Below are positions 52,843 to 61,739 of a stretch of 64,000 bases of DNA, piece after piece. A model generated the notes under the pieces. The model made no database searches. It had not been told where the DNA came from and worked only from the letters and a program-made list of their open reading frames with translations. The stretch is from Microbacterium marinilacus (lineage in GTDB: Bacteria > Actinomycetota > Actinomycetes > Actinomycetales > Microbacteriaceae). The position numbers and the translations under genes are program-made. The stretch lies in the NCBI RefSeq assembly GCF_019753765.1, contig NZ_JAIJZW010000009.1, forward strand, positions 86,645-150,644, written 5' to 3'. Position 1 is the stretch's first letter. Every line of letters begins with the position of its first letter.

Positions 52843-54303
52843 ATGGCGAACCGGGTGGCGACGGGCCTGAGGATCGTGCGCATGGTGGCGGAGCGCCCCG
52901 ACCCGACCGTGCCGTCGACCGTGGGTGCGCTGGCCCGCGACGCGGGGATCGCGCTGAGCCGGGCCTCCCGCCTGTGCGCGGAGCTGGAGCGGGCGGGGCT
53001 GCTCGCGCGGGGCGAGGCATACGGGACCTACCGCCTGGGCGCCGCCGCGCTGCGCCTGTCCGGCCGTGCGACGGCGCCGTTCGCGACCGCGGTGCGGCAC
53101 GCCCTCCTGGTGGCGGGCAAGAGGACGGGCGAGACCGTGCTGCTCGCGGCGCCGGCCGGCGCCGCGATGGTCGTCACCGCCGCCGAACCGTCCGGCTGGA
53201 CGCTCTACTCGCCGGCCGAGGTGGGTGAGGTCGTCCTCGACGACGGCGCGGCGATCGCCCGCGCCGTGCGAGGAGACGAGCCGGACCGGGCCGGGGAGCT
53301 GCACGCCGAGTCGACCCTCGGCATGTGCGTCGAGGTCGCCACCCCCGTGCGCACGCCGACGGGCGAGCGCATCGCGGCCCTCGCCGTCCGGCTGCCGGTG
53401 AACCGCGCCCGCGCCGGGGTCCGCGCGGCGCGGCGAGCGCTGGACGCGGCGCGCCGCATCGTCGAGCGCGCCGTCGCCGTGGACGCGGCCGCCCCGGCGC
53501 CGGAGCGCGACGAGCCCGCCGGCCCCCCCGAGGCCGGCGGGACGAGCGCGTCCCTCGACGCGGCCGTGGCGATCCTCCGTCACCTCGCGGAGGGGCGCGA
53601 CACGATCGCCGGCACCGCCCGGGCGACGGGGCTGCGCCGCGACCGCGTGCAGCGCCTGCTCGACTCTAGTCGCGAGGCCGACGTCGTCCACGTCGGCGAC
53701 GAGCCCGGCACGTACCGTCTCGGCTGGAGCGTGCACGGGTGGCATCGGGCGGCGGCGGAGCCCATGCTCATGCGATGCGGGGAGCCGCTGGTCGCCGCCG
53801 CCTCCGCCCGGCACGGTGTCTGCGCGTTCATCACCGTGCTGAGCGGCATGCGCAGCGTGACGCGTGTGGAGGTGCTCGAGAGCGTGGGCGAAGGGCTGCG
53901 GATGACGCCGTGGCTCGGCAGGCCGTGCCCGATCACGGGGGCCGACGGGGGTCCGACGCTCGTGATGGACCTCGAGGTCGCCGACATCGACCCGCTGCTG
54001 CCGCGTCGGGCCACGGCCCGCGATCACGAGGAGTTCCTGGAACGCGTCCGGCAGGTGAAGCGGGCGGGGGTGCTCGCCAAGGACTCGTTCGAGGAAGCGG
54101 GCCAGATGGCCGTCTCCGCGCCGATCCGCGACGCGAGCGGCGGCGTGGCCGCCGCGGCCTGCATCGTCGGGACCCCCGACGACGTGCGGGGTCGGCTGGA
54201 GGAGCTGAAGCGGGCGGCGCGCGACCTGGCTCGGGAGGTGGCGGCGGCCCTCGGCCACGAGCCGGCGATCGCGTGGCCCGGCCGGTCCGGCGCCGCGGTC
54301 TAG
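52843..54303 (+). CDS. Tandem IclR-like transcriptional regulator (two HTH + effector units)
   Basis: A 486-residue regulator, nearly twice the usual IclR length (about 250). The first half has an HTH (STVGALARDAGIALSRASRLCAELERAGLL) and effector-like sequence; the second half, after a Pro/Glu-rich linker near residue 225, repeats the plan (AVAILRHLAEGRDTIAGTARATGLRRDRVQRLL, then GVCAFITVLSGMRSVTRVEVLES and AVSAPIRDASGGVAAAACIVG). ATG at 52843 has AGGAGG with ideal spacing. It is divergent from the amino acid transporter/oxidase unit and probably controls it. Confidence 0.8.
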   Translation: MANRVATGLRIVRMVAERPDPTVPSTVGALARDAGIALSRASRLCAELERAGLLARGEAYGTYRLGAAALRLSGRATAPFATAVRHALLVAGKRTGETVLLAAPAGAAMVVTAAEPSGWTLYSPAEVGEVVLDDGAAIARAVRGDEPDRAGELHAESTLGMCVEVATPVRTPTGERIAALAVRLPVNRARAGVRAARRALDAARRIVERAVAVDAAAPAPERDEPAGPPEAGGTSASLDAAVAILRHLAEGRDTIAGTARATGLRRDRVQRLLDSSREADVVHVGDEPGTYRLGWSVHGWHRAAAEPMLMRCGEPLVAAASARHGVCAFITVLSGMRSVTRVEVLESVGEGLRMTPWLGRPCPITGADGGPTLVMDLEVADIDPLLPRRATARDHEEFLERVRQVKRAGVLAKDSFEEAGQMAVSAPIRDASGGVAAAACIVGTPDDVRGRLEELKRAARDLAREVAAALGHEPAIAWPGRSGAAV

Positions 54304-54313
54304 GCTGAACCCC

Positions 54314-55267
54314 ATGCCGTCGGATGCCGCTCCTCGTCGCACGTACAGCTACCTCGGCCCGGCGGGCACCTTCACCGAGGCGGCGCTCGCGCAGGTGCCC
54401 GAGGCGCGCGGTCAGATCTGGCGGGCGGTGCACAACGTCGGCGAGGCGCTCGCCGACGTCGCCGAGGGGCGCAGCGACGCGGCGATGATCGCGATCGAGA
54501 ACTCGATCGACGGCGGTGTCTCGACCGCTCAGGACGCGCTCGCGCGCATCCCCAACCTCCGCATCGTCGGCGAGTACCTGGTGCCCGTCGAGTTCGTGCT
54601 GGTGGGGCGGCCGGGGGCGCGGATGGAGGACGTCCGGCTGGTCAGCGCGCACCCGGTGGCCTACGCCCAGTGCCTGGACTGGCTCGCCGCTCACCTGCCG
54701 GAGCACCAGCACGTGCCGGCGTCGAGCAACGTCGCGAGCGCGGTCGGCATCCTCGACGGATCGAGCCCGGCCGACGCGGCGATCGCCCCTCCCGGCATCT
54801 CGGCGCACCACGAGGTCGAGGTGCTGGCGGAGGGCATCGGCGACACGGCCGACGCGGTGACGAGGTTCGTGCTCGTCACGGGGCCCACGCCCCCGCCGTC
54901 CCCCACCGGCGCCGACAAGACGAGCGTCATCGTCGAGCTGCCCGAGGACCGCGCGGGCACCCTGCTCGAGATGCTCGAGCAGTTCTCGACCCGCGGCATC
55001 AACCTGAGCCTGATCCAGTCGCGACCGATCGGCGACGCCCTCGGCCGGTACCGGTTCGTGATCGACGCCGACGGACACATCGTCGACGAGCGGATGGCCG
55101 ACGCGCTGATGGGACTTCGCCGCTTCAGCCCGAACGTCGTCTTCCTCGGTTCGTACCCCCGCGCCGACCGCGCCATCGTGCACTACCCCGACCGCTACAG
55201 CGACGAGGTGTTCGTCGAGGCGCGCGACTGGCTGCGCGCGCTGATCTCGGGCGAGCCCGCGGCCTGA
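54314..55267 (+). CDS. pheA: Prephenate dehydratase
   Basis: A 317-residue enzyme: PDT domain from YLGPAGTFTEAAL at residue 13, the VTRFVLV catalytic TRF motif, and a C-terminal ACT domain (DRAGTLLEMLEQFSTRGINLSLIQSRP) for phenylalanine feedback. It converts prephenate to phenylpyruvate in phenylalanine synthesis. Its ATG lies 10 bases after the regulator stop. It is a housekeeping gene unrelated to the upstream regulator except by position. A GGCGCC-N6-GGCGCC hairpin a few bases after the stop may terminate it. Confidence 0.95.
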   Translation: MPSDAAPRRTYSYLGPAGTFTEAALAQVPEARGQIWRAVHNVGEALADVAEGRSDAAMIAIENSIDGGVSTAQDALARIPNLRIVGEYLVPVEFVLVGRPGARMEDVRLVSAHPVAYAQCLDWLAAHLPEHQHVPASSNVASAVGILDGSSPADAAIAPPGISAHHEVEVLAEGIGDTADAVTRFVLVTGPTPPPSPTGADKTSVIVELPEDRAGTLLEMLEQFSTRGINLSLIQSRPIGDALGRYRFVIDADGHIVDERMADALMGLRRFSPNVVFLGSYPRADRAIVHYPDRYSDEVFVEARDWLRALISGEPAA

Positions 55268-55408
55268 CGGGGCCGGGCGCCTCTCCGGGCGCCGAAGGCA
55301 CGTCCTCGGCGCCGGGGATGTCCACGCCGTAGGAGTGCGCGAGCGGGATGGGCCCTACGGGGTGGATTCCTCCGATTCCGTGGCGCGTCTCTGCTCGGGG
55401 ACGCGGCC

Positions 55409-55861
55409 TCAGGCGGACGGCGCGCTCAGCACTCCGGGCCCTCGAGCCACAGCTGGTCGGCCCTGCCCGCGCGCATGGCCCCTCGCGTACACGTCGATCT
55501 TGAAGTGGATGGTCGCGAGCGCCTCCTGCAGGTCGGCGACCTGCTGCTGCACCCGCTCCTCGTGCTGCTGCAGGATCTCGAGCCGCGCGGCCTCGTTGCC
55601 CGCCCCCTCGCGGGCGAGCTGCGCGTAGCGCTGGATCTCCGGCAGCGGCATCCCCGACGACCGCAGCTTGGTGCACACCTTGAGCCAGCCGACCTCCTCC
55701 TCGGTGAACAGGCGCCGCCCGGCCCCGTCGCGCCGCACGGGCGCGAGGAGCAGCCCCTCCTGCTCGTAGAAGCGGAGGGCGTGCGTGCTGAGGCCGGTGA
55801 GCTCGCTGACACGGCCGATGCCGTAGGTGGTCTGCTCGGCCGTCCGGTCGGTGGTCGTCAT
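55409..55861 (-). CDS. MerR family transcriptional regulator
   Basis: A 150-residue regulator: YGIGRVSELTGLSTHALRFYEQEGLLLAPVRRDGAGRRLFTEEEVGWL is the MerR winged HTH, followed by a coiled dimerisation helix (EEAVQQQV-like). No Cys-rich metal loop is present, so it is not a metal sensor. It is divergent from an SDR gene across a promoter with a 19-base spacer, the kind that MerR proteins untwist to activate. Confidence 0.9.
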   Translation of the reverse strand: MTTTDRTAEQTTYGIGRVSELTGLSTHALRFYEQEGLLLAPVRRDGAGRRLFTEEEVGWLKVCTKLRSSGMPLPEIQRYAQLAREGAGNEAARLEILQQHEERVQQQVADLQEALATIHFKIDVYARGHARGQGRPAVARGPGVLSAPSA

Positions 55862-55878
55862 GCCGGTCAGCCTACGAC

Positions 55879-55909
55879 TTGACCTCGAGTCGGCTCTAAT
55901 TCGTACGGT
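55879..55909 (+). promoter_or_regulatory. MerR-type promoter with 19-bp spacer driving the SDR gene
   Basis: TTGACC (55879-55884) and TACGGT (55904-55909) are separated by exactly 19 bases, longer than the normal 17. The spacer contains the imperfect dyad CCTCGAGT/CTCTAATT. This is the classic layout activated by a MerR protein, here encoded divergently. Confidence 0.65.
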
Positions 55910-55938
55910 CGCGATGAACCTCCGACGAAGGGAACACC

Positions 55939-56775
55939 ATGACCACCACCTGGTTCATCACCGGCACCTCCTCCGGCTTCGGCCGGCTGCTCACCGAGCG
56001 CCTCCTCGAGCGCGGCGACCGCGTCGCCGCGACGCTGCGCCGCCCCGAGGCGCTGCAGGACCTGCGGGAGCGGTACGGCGACCTGCTCTGGACCGCCCGT
56101 CTCGACGTCACGGACGCGGACGAGGTCGAGCGGGTCGTCGAGGACGCCTTCGCGGCGCTCGGCACGATCGACGTCGTCGTCAACAACGCCGGATACGGCG
56201 TCTTCGCCTCGGCCGAGGAGGCCTCGGACGAGCAGATCCGGCGCGTCGTCGACACCAACCTGCTGGGGTCGATCCGGGTGGTGCGCGCGGCGCTGCCCCG
56301 CCTGCGCGCGCAGGGTCACGGCCGCATCCTGCAGATCTCGACGGCGGGCGGCCAGGCGACGTACCCGAACTTCTCGTACTACCACGCGTCCAAGTGGGGG
56401 ATCGAGGGATTCAGCGAGACCGTCGCCCAGGAGATCGCGCCGTTCGGGATCGGGCTGACCATCGTCGAGCCCGGGGCCACGCCGACGGGCTTCGGATCGT
56501 CGCTCGACACCGCCCCGGTGATGGCCGAGTATGACGCCACGCCGGCCGGCGACGTCCGACGGGCCATCGCCTCGGGCGAGTTCGGGCTGCCGAACGACCC
56601 CGAGCGGATCGCCGGCGCGATCGTCGACCTCGTCGACTCCGGCGAGACGCCGCTGCGACTGCCGCTCGGTTCGGACACGTACGAGCACGTCCGTGCGGCG
56701 CTCGTCGCGCGGCTCGCCGAGCACGAGTCCCATCGCGAGGTCGCCTACTCGGTGGTCGCCCCCGCCTCCCGCTAA
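55939..56775 (+). CDS. SDR family oxidoreductase
   Basis: A 278-residue short-chain dehydrogenase: TGTSSGFGRLL cofactor motif near residue 8, NNAGYGVF, Ser in LQISTAGGQ, Tyr-x3-Lys in YYHASKWGI. The branch is that of classical SDRs often named retinol dehydrogenase-like. ATG at 55939 has GAAGGGAACACC before it. It is controlled by the divergent MerR gene through a 19-base-spacer promoter. Its stop overlaps the response-regulator stop by a few bases on the other strand. Confidence 0.93.
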   Translation: MTTTWFITGTSSGFGRLLTERLLERGDRVAATLRRPEALQDLRERYGDLLWTARLDVTDADEVERVVEDAFAALGTIDVVVNNAGYGVFASAEEASDEQIRRVVDTNLLGSIRVVRAALPRLRAQGHGRILQISTAGGQATYPNFSYYHASKWGIEGFSETVAQEIAPFGIGLTIVEPGATPTGFGSSLDTAPVMAEYDATPAGDVRRAIASGEFGLPNDPERIAGAIVDLVDSGETPLRLPLGSDTYEHVRAALVARLAEHESHREVAYSVVAPASR

Positions 56776-57431
56776 GGAGCGACGATGCCGGCGTGGATGC
56801 CCCAGAGCACGACCTGGAGGCGGTCCCGCGAGCCCGTCTTCTGCAGCAGGCCCGCGAGGTGGTACTTCACGGTCGTCGGCTCCACGAAAAGCCGCCCGGC
56901 GATCTCGGCGTTCGACAGCCCCTCGGCGAGGAGGCGGAGGACGTCGAGCTCTCGGGCGGTCAGGTCGTGGGCGTCGCCGGGCTCCGCGCGGGCCACGGGC
57001 GCCGCGCGGCGCGCCGAGAACTCGTGCAGGATGCGCCGCGTGAGCCGCTGGTCGAGGGTGCCCTCGCCCGCCGCGACCGACCTGATCGCGCCCAGGAGCG
57101 TCGCCTCGTCGGCGCCCTTCAGGAGGAACCCGGCGGCCCCGGCCTCGAGTGCGGCGAACACGTCGTCGTCCACGTCGAAGGTCGTCAGCACCAGCACGTC
57201 CGCCTGCACGGCGGGGTCGGCGACGATCGCGCGCGTGGCGGAGATGCCGTCGACGACGGGCATCCGGATGTCCATGCACACGACGTCCGGCTGCAGCTCG
57301 CGGGCGAGCCCGACGGCCTCCTCGCCGTCGGACGCCTCGCCCACCACCTCGATGTCGTCCTCGGCGCCCAGGATGACCGCGAGCCCCGCGCGCACCACCG
57401 CCTGGTCGTCTGCGATCAGCACGCGGATCAT
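56772..57431 (-). CDS. NarL/LuxR-type response regulator
   Basis: A 219-residue two-domain regulator: receiver with Asp54 in VCMDIRMP, conserved DD at 8-9 and LTTFD/LLKG, then the LuxR HTH (LTARELDVLRLLAEGLSNAEIAGRLFVEPTTVKYHLAGLLQKTG). ATG at 57431 overlaps the kinase stop, giving a coupled pair. It probably controls the serine hydrolase/ABC exporter unit upstream; targets unknown. Confidence 0.95.
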   Translation of the reverse strand: MIRVLIADDQAVVRAGLAVILGAEDDIEVVGEASDGEEAVGLARELQPDVVCMDIRMPVVDGISATRAIVADPAVQADVLVLTTFDVDDDVFAALEAGAAGFLLKGADEATLLGAIRSVAAGEGTLDQRLTRRILHEFSARRAAPVARAEPGDAHDLTARELDVLRLLAEGLSNAEIAGRLFVEPTTVKYHLAGLLQKTGSRDRLQVVLWGIHAGIVAP

Positions 57432-58720
57432 GCGGGCTCCTCGTCTCCCCGCCGCTGCGCGGCGGTGTCGTGTGGCCGCTCCGCGGCGGTGTCGTGTGGC
57501 CGCTCCGCGGCGGGGATCGTGAGCTGGTTGCGCCAGCCGACGCCGGACGCCGGGCCGGTCTCGAGGCGGGCGCCGACCAGGGCCGCGCGCTCGGCCATGC
57601 CGGCCAGTCCGTAGCCCTCGCGCGCGACGTGACCGGCGCCCGTCGCGCCCGCATGCGGGTTGTCGACGGTGAGGCGCACGGCGTCGGGCAGGAACTCCAC
57701 GACGACCCGCGTGGGGGCTCCCGGCGCGTGACGCGCGGCGTTCGAGAGCGACTCCTGCACCATCCGGTACCCCGCGGTCTCGGCCAGGGGGCTCAGCGTT
57801 CGCGACGGGCCCTCGGTCACGTGCTCGACCCGCTGCCCGCGCTCGCGCGCATCGTGGACGAGCGCGTCGATCGCCGCGAGCCGTGGAACGGTGCTCACGG
57901 TGCCTCGCGCGCTGCTCCCGCCGGACGCGGGGGCGTCGTCGTCGCGCAGCAGCCCGACCGTGCGGCGCAGGTCGGCCAGCGCGGTGCGCGCATCGTCCTG
58001 CAGCGCCGAGAGGGTCTGTCGCGCCCGTTCGGGGTCGGAGCGGGTGAGGGCCGACGCGGCCTGCGCGCTCACGATGATGCCCGACAGGTGATGCCCGGCG
58101 ATGTCGTGCAGCTCGCGGGCCAGCGCGGTCCGTCCCGCGCGCAGCTCGCGCTCGGCGCTCTCGGCGCGCTGCCGCTCGAGCAGGTCGGCGCGCTCCCGCA
58201 GGGCCTCGCGCAGGCGTTCCCGTCCCGTCGCGTACTCCGCGGCGACGGCCGGCGCCGCGAACAGCACGACGACGCGCGTGGCCGCGGCGGCGACGATCTC
58301 GAGGGCGCCGGTGCCGTCGCCGATCATCGCGGCGACGCCGACCGCGGCGCTCGCCGCAGCAGCAGCGCCGAGCGCCGCGTAGGCGGGGCGCCGGGCCGTG
58401 CGGCGGACGACGCCGTACGCGGCGGCCGCCACGGCGAGCGCGCCGATGCCGAGCTGCCCGCCGCTGGTGGCGAGGATGGCGAGATCCAGCGCCACGACGG
58501 CCGCGAGAGCGGCGAACGGGGAGCGGACGCGGAGCAGGAGCGCCCCCGCCTGCAGCACGACGAGCCCGGCGTGCGCCAGGGGCGGCACATCGGGGGAGAC
58601 GACCTCGTCGACGACCCCCGTCACGTCCGCTCCGATGTACCCGGCGGCGACGGCGAGCGTCAGCACGGGCAGGATCAGGCCCCGGCCGGGAGTCGCCGGC
58701 GTGGCGGGGCGGGAGGGCAT
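57428..58720 (-). CDS. Two-component sensor histidine kinase (DesK/NarX type)
   Basis: A 430-residue kinase: about six hydrophobic helices in the first 170 residues, HisKA_3 helix with the phospho-His in ARELHDIAGHHLS, and a HATPase with QESLSNAARHAPG and EGYGLAGMAERA. It senses through the membrane part with no large extracellular domain. The C-terminus carries a 24-base tandem duplication. Start ATG at 58720; stop overlaps the response-regulator start, so the two are made together. Confidence 0.93.
   Translation of the reverse strand: MPSRPATPATPGRGLILPVLTLAVAAGYIGADVTGVVDEVVSPDVPPLAHAGLVVLQAGALLLRVRSPFAALAAVVALDLAILATSGGQLGIGALAVAAAAYGVVRRTARRPAYAALGAAAAASAAVGVAAMIGDGTGALEIVAAAATRVVVLFAAPAVAAEYATGRERLREALRERADLLERQRAESAERELRAGRTALARELHDIAGHHLSGIIVSAQAASALTRSDPERARQTLSALQDDARTALADLRRTVGLLRDDDAPASGGSSARGTVSTVPRLAAIDALVHDARERGQRVEHVTEGPSRTLSPLAETAGYRMVQESLSNAARHAPGAPTRVVVEFLPDAVRLTVDNPHAGATGAGHVAREGYGLAGMAERAALVGARLETGPASGVGWRNQLTIPAAERPHDTAAERPHDTAAQRRGDEEPA
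57459..57506. repeat. 24-bp tandem duplication in the kinase C-terminus
   Basis: A 24-base unit beginning GCGGCGGTGTCGTGTG occurs twice in direct succession (57459-57482, 57483-57506), with the first bases of a third. In protein it duplicates an ERPHDTAA stretch at the end of the kinase. In-frame, so expansion or contraction would not break the gene. Confidence 0.85.
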
Positions 58721-58794
58721 GGAGCGAGTCAACCACGCCCTGTGGCCCCCGGCCGCGGGAGCGGCCGGGGGCTCGGCGGGCCGTACGGGCGCGC

Positions 58795-60048
58795 TCAGTC
58801 GCACAGCGTCTCGTCGAGCGCATCGACGACGATCCGGTACGAGTCGAGCAGTCGCTCCTCGTCGGCCTGGTCGACGATCGCCCATGGCAGCGCGGTCACC
58901 GCGATGGTCACGGCGGTGCCGTCGGGGCCGACCGCGTTGCGGGTCTGCGTGCCGGGGATGTCGCCGCCGTGGCCCCACGCGACGCCGCCGCAGCTGAGCG
59001 GGTACCGCTGCAGGCCGAGCCCGTAGGCGGCCTCCGGCCACAGCTCGTCGCCGGCGGGCACCGTCGTCTGCAGCTCGGCCAGCGCTGCCTCCCCCAGCAG
59101 TCGCCCGTCGAGCAGTGCCTGCATGAACGTGTTCAGCTCGCTCGGCGTCGACACCATCGCGCCTGCGGCCCAGGCGAACGACGGGTCGAGCTCGCTGATG
59201 TCCCGCAGCTCGCCGACGTCGGCGCTGTGATACCCGTGGGGGTGCTCGCCGCGCAGGTCCTGCTCGCCGGGGGCGGGGAAGTAGGCGTGCGCGAGCTCCA
59301 GCGGGCGCACGATGCGCTCGTCGATCTGCTCGGCCAGCGGGCGGTGCGTCACGCGCTCGACGAGCAGCCCGAGCACGAGGTAGTTGGTGTTGCTGTACTC
59401 CCACCGCTCGCCCGGGGCGGATGCCGCGGGGCGGGCCAGCGCGACGTCGAGCATGTCGCGCGGCGAGATGTAGTCGTGCTGCACCCCGAACGCGTCCGCG
59501 GCGACCTCGTCGGCGTACTCGGGCAGGCCGCTGGTGTGCTGCAGCAGCTGGCGCACGCTGATCGCGGCGCCGTCGATCCCGTCTCCCGCCACCAGGCCCG
59601 GCAGGTACGAGTCGATCGGCTCGTCCAGGTCGACGCGCCCCTCCTCCACGAGCTGCAGCACGACGGTCGCGACGAACATCTTGGTGTTGCTGGCGATCCG
59701 CACCTCGCCGTCCTCGGGCGGGGCGGCGCCGGTGTCGCGATCGCCCGTGCCGGCGACCGCGTCGACGCGGCCGCCGTCCGGTGCGGTGACGGTCGCGAGT
59801 GCTGCGGGGTAGCCGGAGTCGACGATCTGCTGCAGCCGTTCCTGCAGCCGGTCGCCCTGCGCGGCGTCCTGCTCGGCGGCCTGTGCGCCGCCCGTTCCGG
59901 AGGGGGTGCTCGCCGCGACCCGTGCCCAGGCGCCCAGACCGGTGGCTCCGGCCACCAGCGCCGCGACGACGCCTCCGACGAGCAGGGCGCGGGCTCGCCG
60001 CGAGAGGTGCGGCGCCGTGCCGCGGGTCTCGGTCGTGTTGTCGTTCAT
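58795..60048 (-). CDS. Serine hydrolase, beta-lactamase / D-Ala-D-Ala carboxypeptidase family
   Basis: A 417-residue exported enzyme: one N-terminal hydrophobic helix (ALLVGGVVAALVAGATGLGAWA), nucleophile in IASNTKMF (SxxK), YSNTNY (YxN) and GHGGDIPG (HxG-type third motif). This is the class C beta-lactamase fold used by DD-peptidases and esterases; physiological substrate uncertain. It lies between the kinase pair and the ABC exporter on the same strand, a layout seen for envelope-stress sensing, but no link is proven. Confidence 0.9.
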   Translation of the reverse strand: MNDNTTETRGTAPHLSRRARALLVGGVVAALVAGATGLGAWARVAASTPSGTGGAQAAEQDAAQGDRLQERLQQIVDSGYPAALATVTAPDGGRVDAVAGTGDRDTGAAPPEDGEVRIASNTKMFVATVVLQLVEEGRVDLDEPIDSYLPGLVAGDGIDGAAISVRQLLQHTSGLPEYADEVAADAFGVQHDYISPRDMLDVALARPAASAPGERWEYSNTNYLVLGLLVERVTHRPLAEQIDERIVRPLELAHAYFPAPGEQDLRGEHPHGYHSADVGELRDISELDPSFAWAAGAMVSTPSELNTFMQALLDGRLLGEAALAELQTTVPAGDELWPEAAYGLGLQRYPLSCGGVAWGHGGDIPGTQTRNAVGPDGTAVTIAVTALPWAIVDQADEERLLDSYRIVVDALDETLCD

Positions 60049-60064
60049 CTCGTGTCCTTTCCTA

Positions 60065-60095
60065 GGGGTGTGGGGGTAGGGGTGTGGGGTGTGGG
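60065..60095 (+). other. G-rich tract with quadruplex potential upstream of the serine hydrolase
   Basis: Five runs of three or more G separated by 2-3 bases (TGT, TA, TGT, TGT) lie in the 49-base gap between the hydrolase start and the permease stop. On the minus (coding) strand this is C-rich. It could slow transcription or be a simple-repeat slippage product. Confidence 0.4.
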
Positions 60096-60097
60096 CG

Positions 60098-60919
60098 TCA
60101 GAGGCCGCGTCGTCGCAGGAAGACGGCGGCGACCGCGAGCAGGGCGCCGGTGAGCGCGACCAGGGCGGCCAGGGCGCCGATCGGCGGCAGCCCGCCGTCG
60201 CTCGCGCCGATCGCCGCCTGGCTGAGCGCCACGGGCAGGAAGCGGGTCCAGGTCTGCGCGGTCCCGCTGACGAGCTGGGCGACGCCGGAGACCAGCGGCT
60301 CGAGCAGCAGGACCGCGAGCATCGCCACGACGCCGGAGAGCTGGCTGCGCGCGATCATCCCCACCGCCAGGCCGATCAGGGCCAGGCAGGCGACCACGAC
60401 GGTGCCGCGGGCGACCACGCCGGCGACGGCCACCGGATCCACGGCGAGCGTGATGCCCGCCGTGACGAGCGTCGTCAGCAGGATGAGGGCGCTGAGAGCC
60501 GCGAGCCCGACTCCGAGGGCCGCCGCCGCGACGCCGGTCGCCGCCGCCTTCGTCACGACGATCCGACCGCGACGGGGCTGGGCGAGTGCGGCGCCGACGA
60601 TGCCGCCGTAGCGGAAGTCGCTCGTCGCGGCGATGGTGCCGAGCAGCGCGACGGCCAGCGTCACGATGCCGAGCGATCCGCCTCCCATCGCCGCGCCGAG
60701 GGGTGCGAGCGCGTCCAGCTGCTCGGCGCCGGTGGTCAGCCCGACGTCCGGAAGGTCTCCGCCGAGCGCCTCGGCCCCGGGGCCGATGTCGCCGCGGGCG
60801 AGCGCGGGCAGGAGCGAGACGAACGCGAGCTGGGTGATTGCGAGTCCGACCAGCGCGGTCGCCGCCGTGGCCTTCGTCGCCGTCGTCGTCGAGAGGGCGA
60901 GGAGCTCTGCGCGCAGCAT
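60098..60919 (-). CDS. ABC transporter permease (ABC-2 type)
   Basis: A 273-residue protein with about six helices and the ABC-2 layout: MLRAELLALSTTTATKA, a short extracellular region, then TSDFRYGGIVGAALAQPRRGRIVVTKAAA before the remaining helices. It is the membrane part of the exporter whose ATPase gene ends at its start (TGATG overlap). Substrate unknown; bacteriocin or lipid-like substances are typical for this type. Confidence 0.85.
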   Translation of the reverse strand: MLRAELLALSTTTATKATAATALVGLAITQLAFVSLLPALARGDIGPGAEALGGDLPDVGLTTGAEQLDALAPLGAAMGGGSLGIVTLAVALLGTIAATSDFRYGGIVGAALAQPRRGRIVVTKAAATGVAAAALGVGLAALSALILLTTLVTAGITLAVDPVAVAGVVARGTVVVACLALIGLAVGMIARSQLSGVVAMLAVLLLEPLVSGVAQLVSGTAQTWTRFLPVALSQAAIGASDGGLPPIGALAALVALTGALLAVAAVFLRRRGL

Positions 60920-61650
60920 CAGCGCACCTCCGTCCGGGGCTCGGTGAGGCGCAGGTAGTACCCCTCGAGGTCGCCGCCGGACGCCGTCAGCGCCTCCTGC
61001 AGCGAGGTCTCGGCCGCCACGCGGCCGCCCGCGATCACGACGACGTCGTCGGCGATGGCCTGGACATCGGCGAGCAGGTGCGACGAGAGCAGCACGGCGC
61101 CGCCCGCATCGGCGAACGACCGCAGCCGTCGGCGCAGCCAGTGCATCCCCGCCGGGTCGAGGCCGTTCGCCGGCTCGTCCAGCACCAGGATCCCGGGACG
61201 GGCGAGCAGCGCGGTCGCCAGAGCGGTCCGCTGTCGCATCCCGAGCGAGTACGAGCCGATGCGCCGGTCGGCGGCGTCGGACATGCCGACCTCGTCGAGT
61301 GCCTCCGCCACGCGCGTGGCGTCCTCGCCGGCGCGGGCGGCGGCGATGCGCAGGTGCTGCCGCGCGGTGCGCGCCGGGTGCAGGCCCCCGGCGTCCAGCA
61401 CGGCGCCCACCGTGCGGGCGGGGGCCGCGAGGTCGCGGAAGGGGCGGCCGTCGACGAGCGCCTCTCCGGAGTCCGGTGCGGCGAGGCCGAGCAGCATGCG
61501 GATGGTCGTGGTCTTGCCGGCGCCGTTCGGGCCGAGCAGCCCGACGATGCGGCCGGGGCCGACGGTGAGGCCGACGTCGTCGACGCGGAGGCGCCCGCGG
61601 AAGCTCTTGCGCAGGCCGCGTGCCTGGATCGGGGGTGTGAGGGTGTCCAT
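60919..61650 (-). CDS. ABC transporter ATP-binding protein (exporter type)
   Basis: A 243-residue ATPase: Walker A GPNGAGKTTT, signature YSLGMRQR, Walker B ILVLDEPANGLDP, LSSHLLADVQ. This short type pairs with ABC-2 permeases, here encoded by the next gene with a one-base overlap. ATG at 61650 was chosen because it directly precedes the domain. The 215-base gap before it holds three palindromes with 31-base period, which may control it. Confidence 0.93.
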   Translation of the reverse strand: MDTLTPPIQARGLRKSFRGRLRVDDVGLTVGPGRIVGLLGPNGAGKTTTIRMLLGLAAPDSGEALVDGRPFRDLAAPARTVGAVLDAGGLHPARTARQHLRIAAARAGEDATRVAEALDEVGMSDAADRRIGSYSLGMRQRTALATALLARPGILVLDEPANGLDPAGMHWLRRRLRSFADAGGAVLLSSHLLADVQAIADDVVVIAGGRVAAETSLQEALTASGGDLEGYYLRLTEPRTEVR

Positions 61651-61739
61651 GCCTCCAGCGTCGCGAGCGGCGCGGTGCGGCGCCCCGGCCGGAGGGACGG
61701 TCGCGACTGGCCGGAACGACAGGACCACCCGGGCTCGGC

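Noticed and set aside
55268..55408. Possible small gene between pheA and MerR
   Set aside because: No start with ribosome-binding site and recognisable peptide; the gap shows only GGCGCC repeats that fit a terminator.
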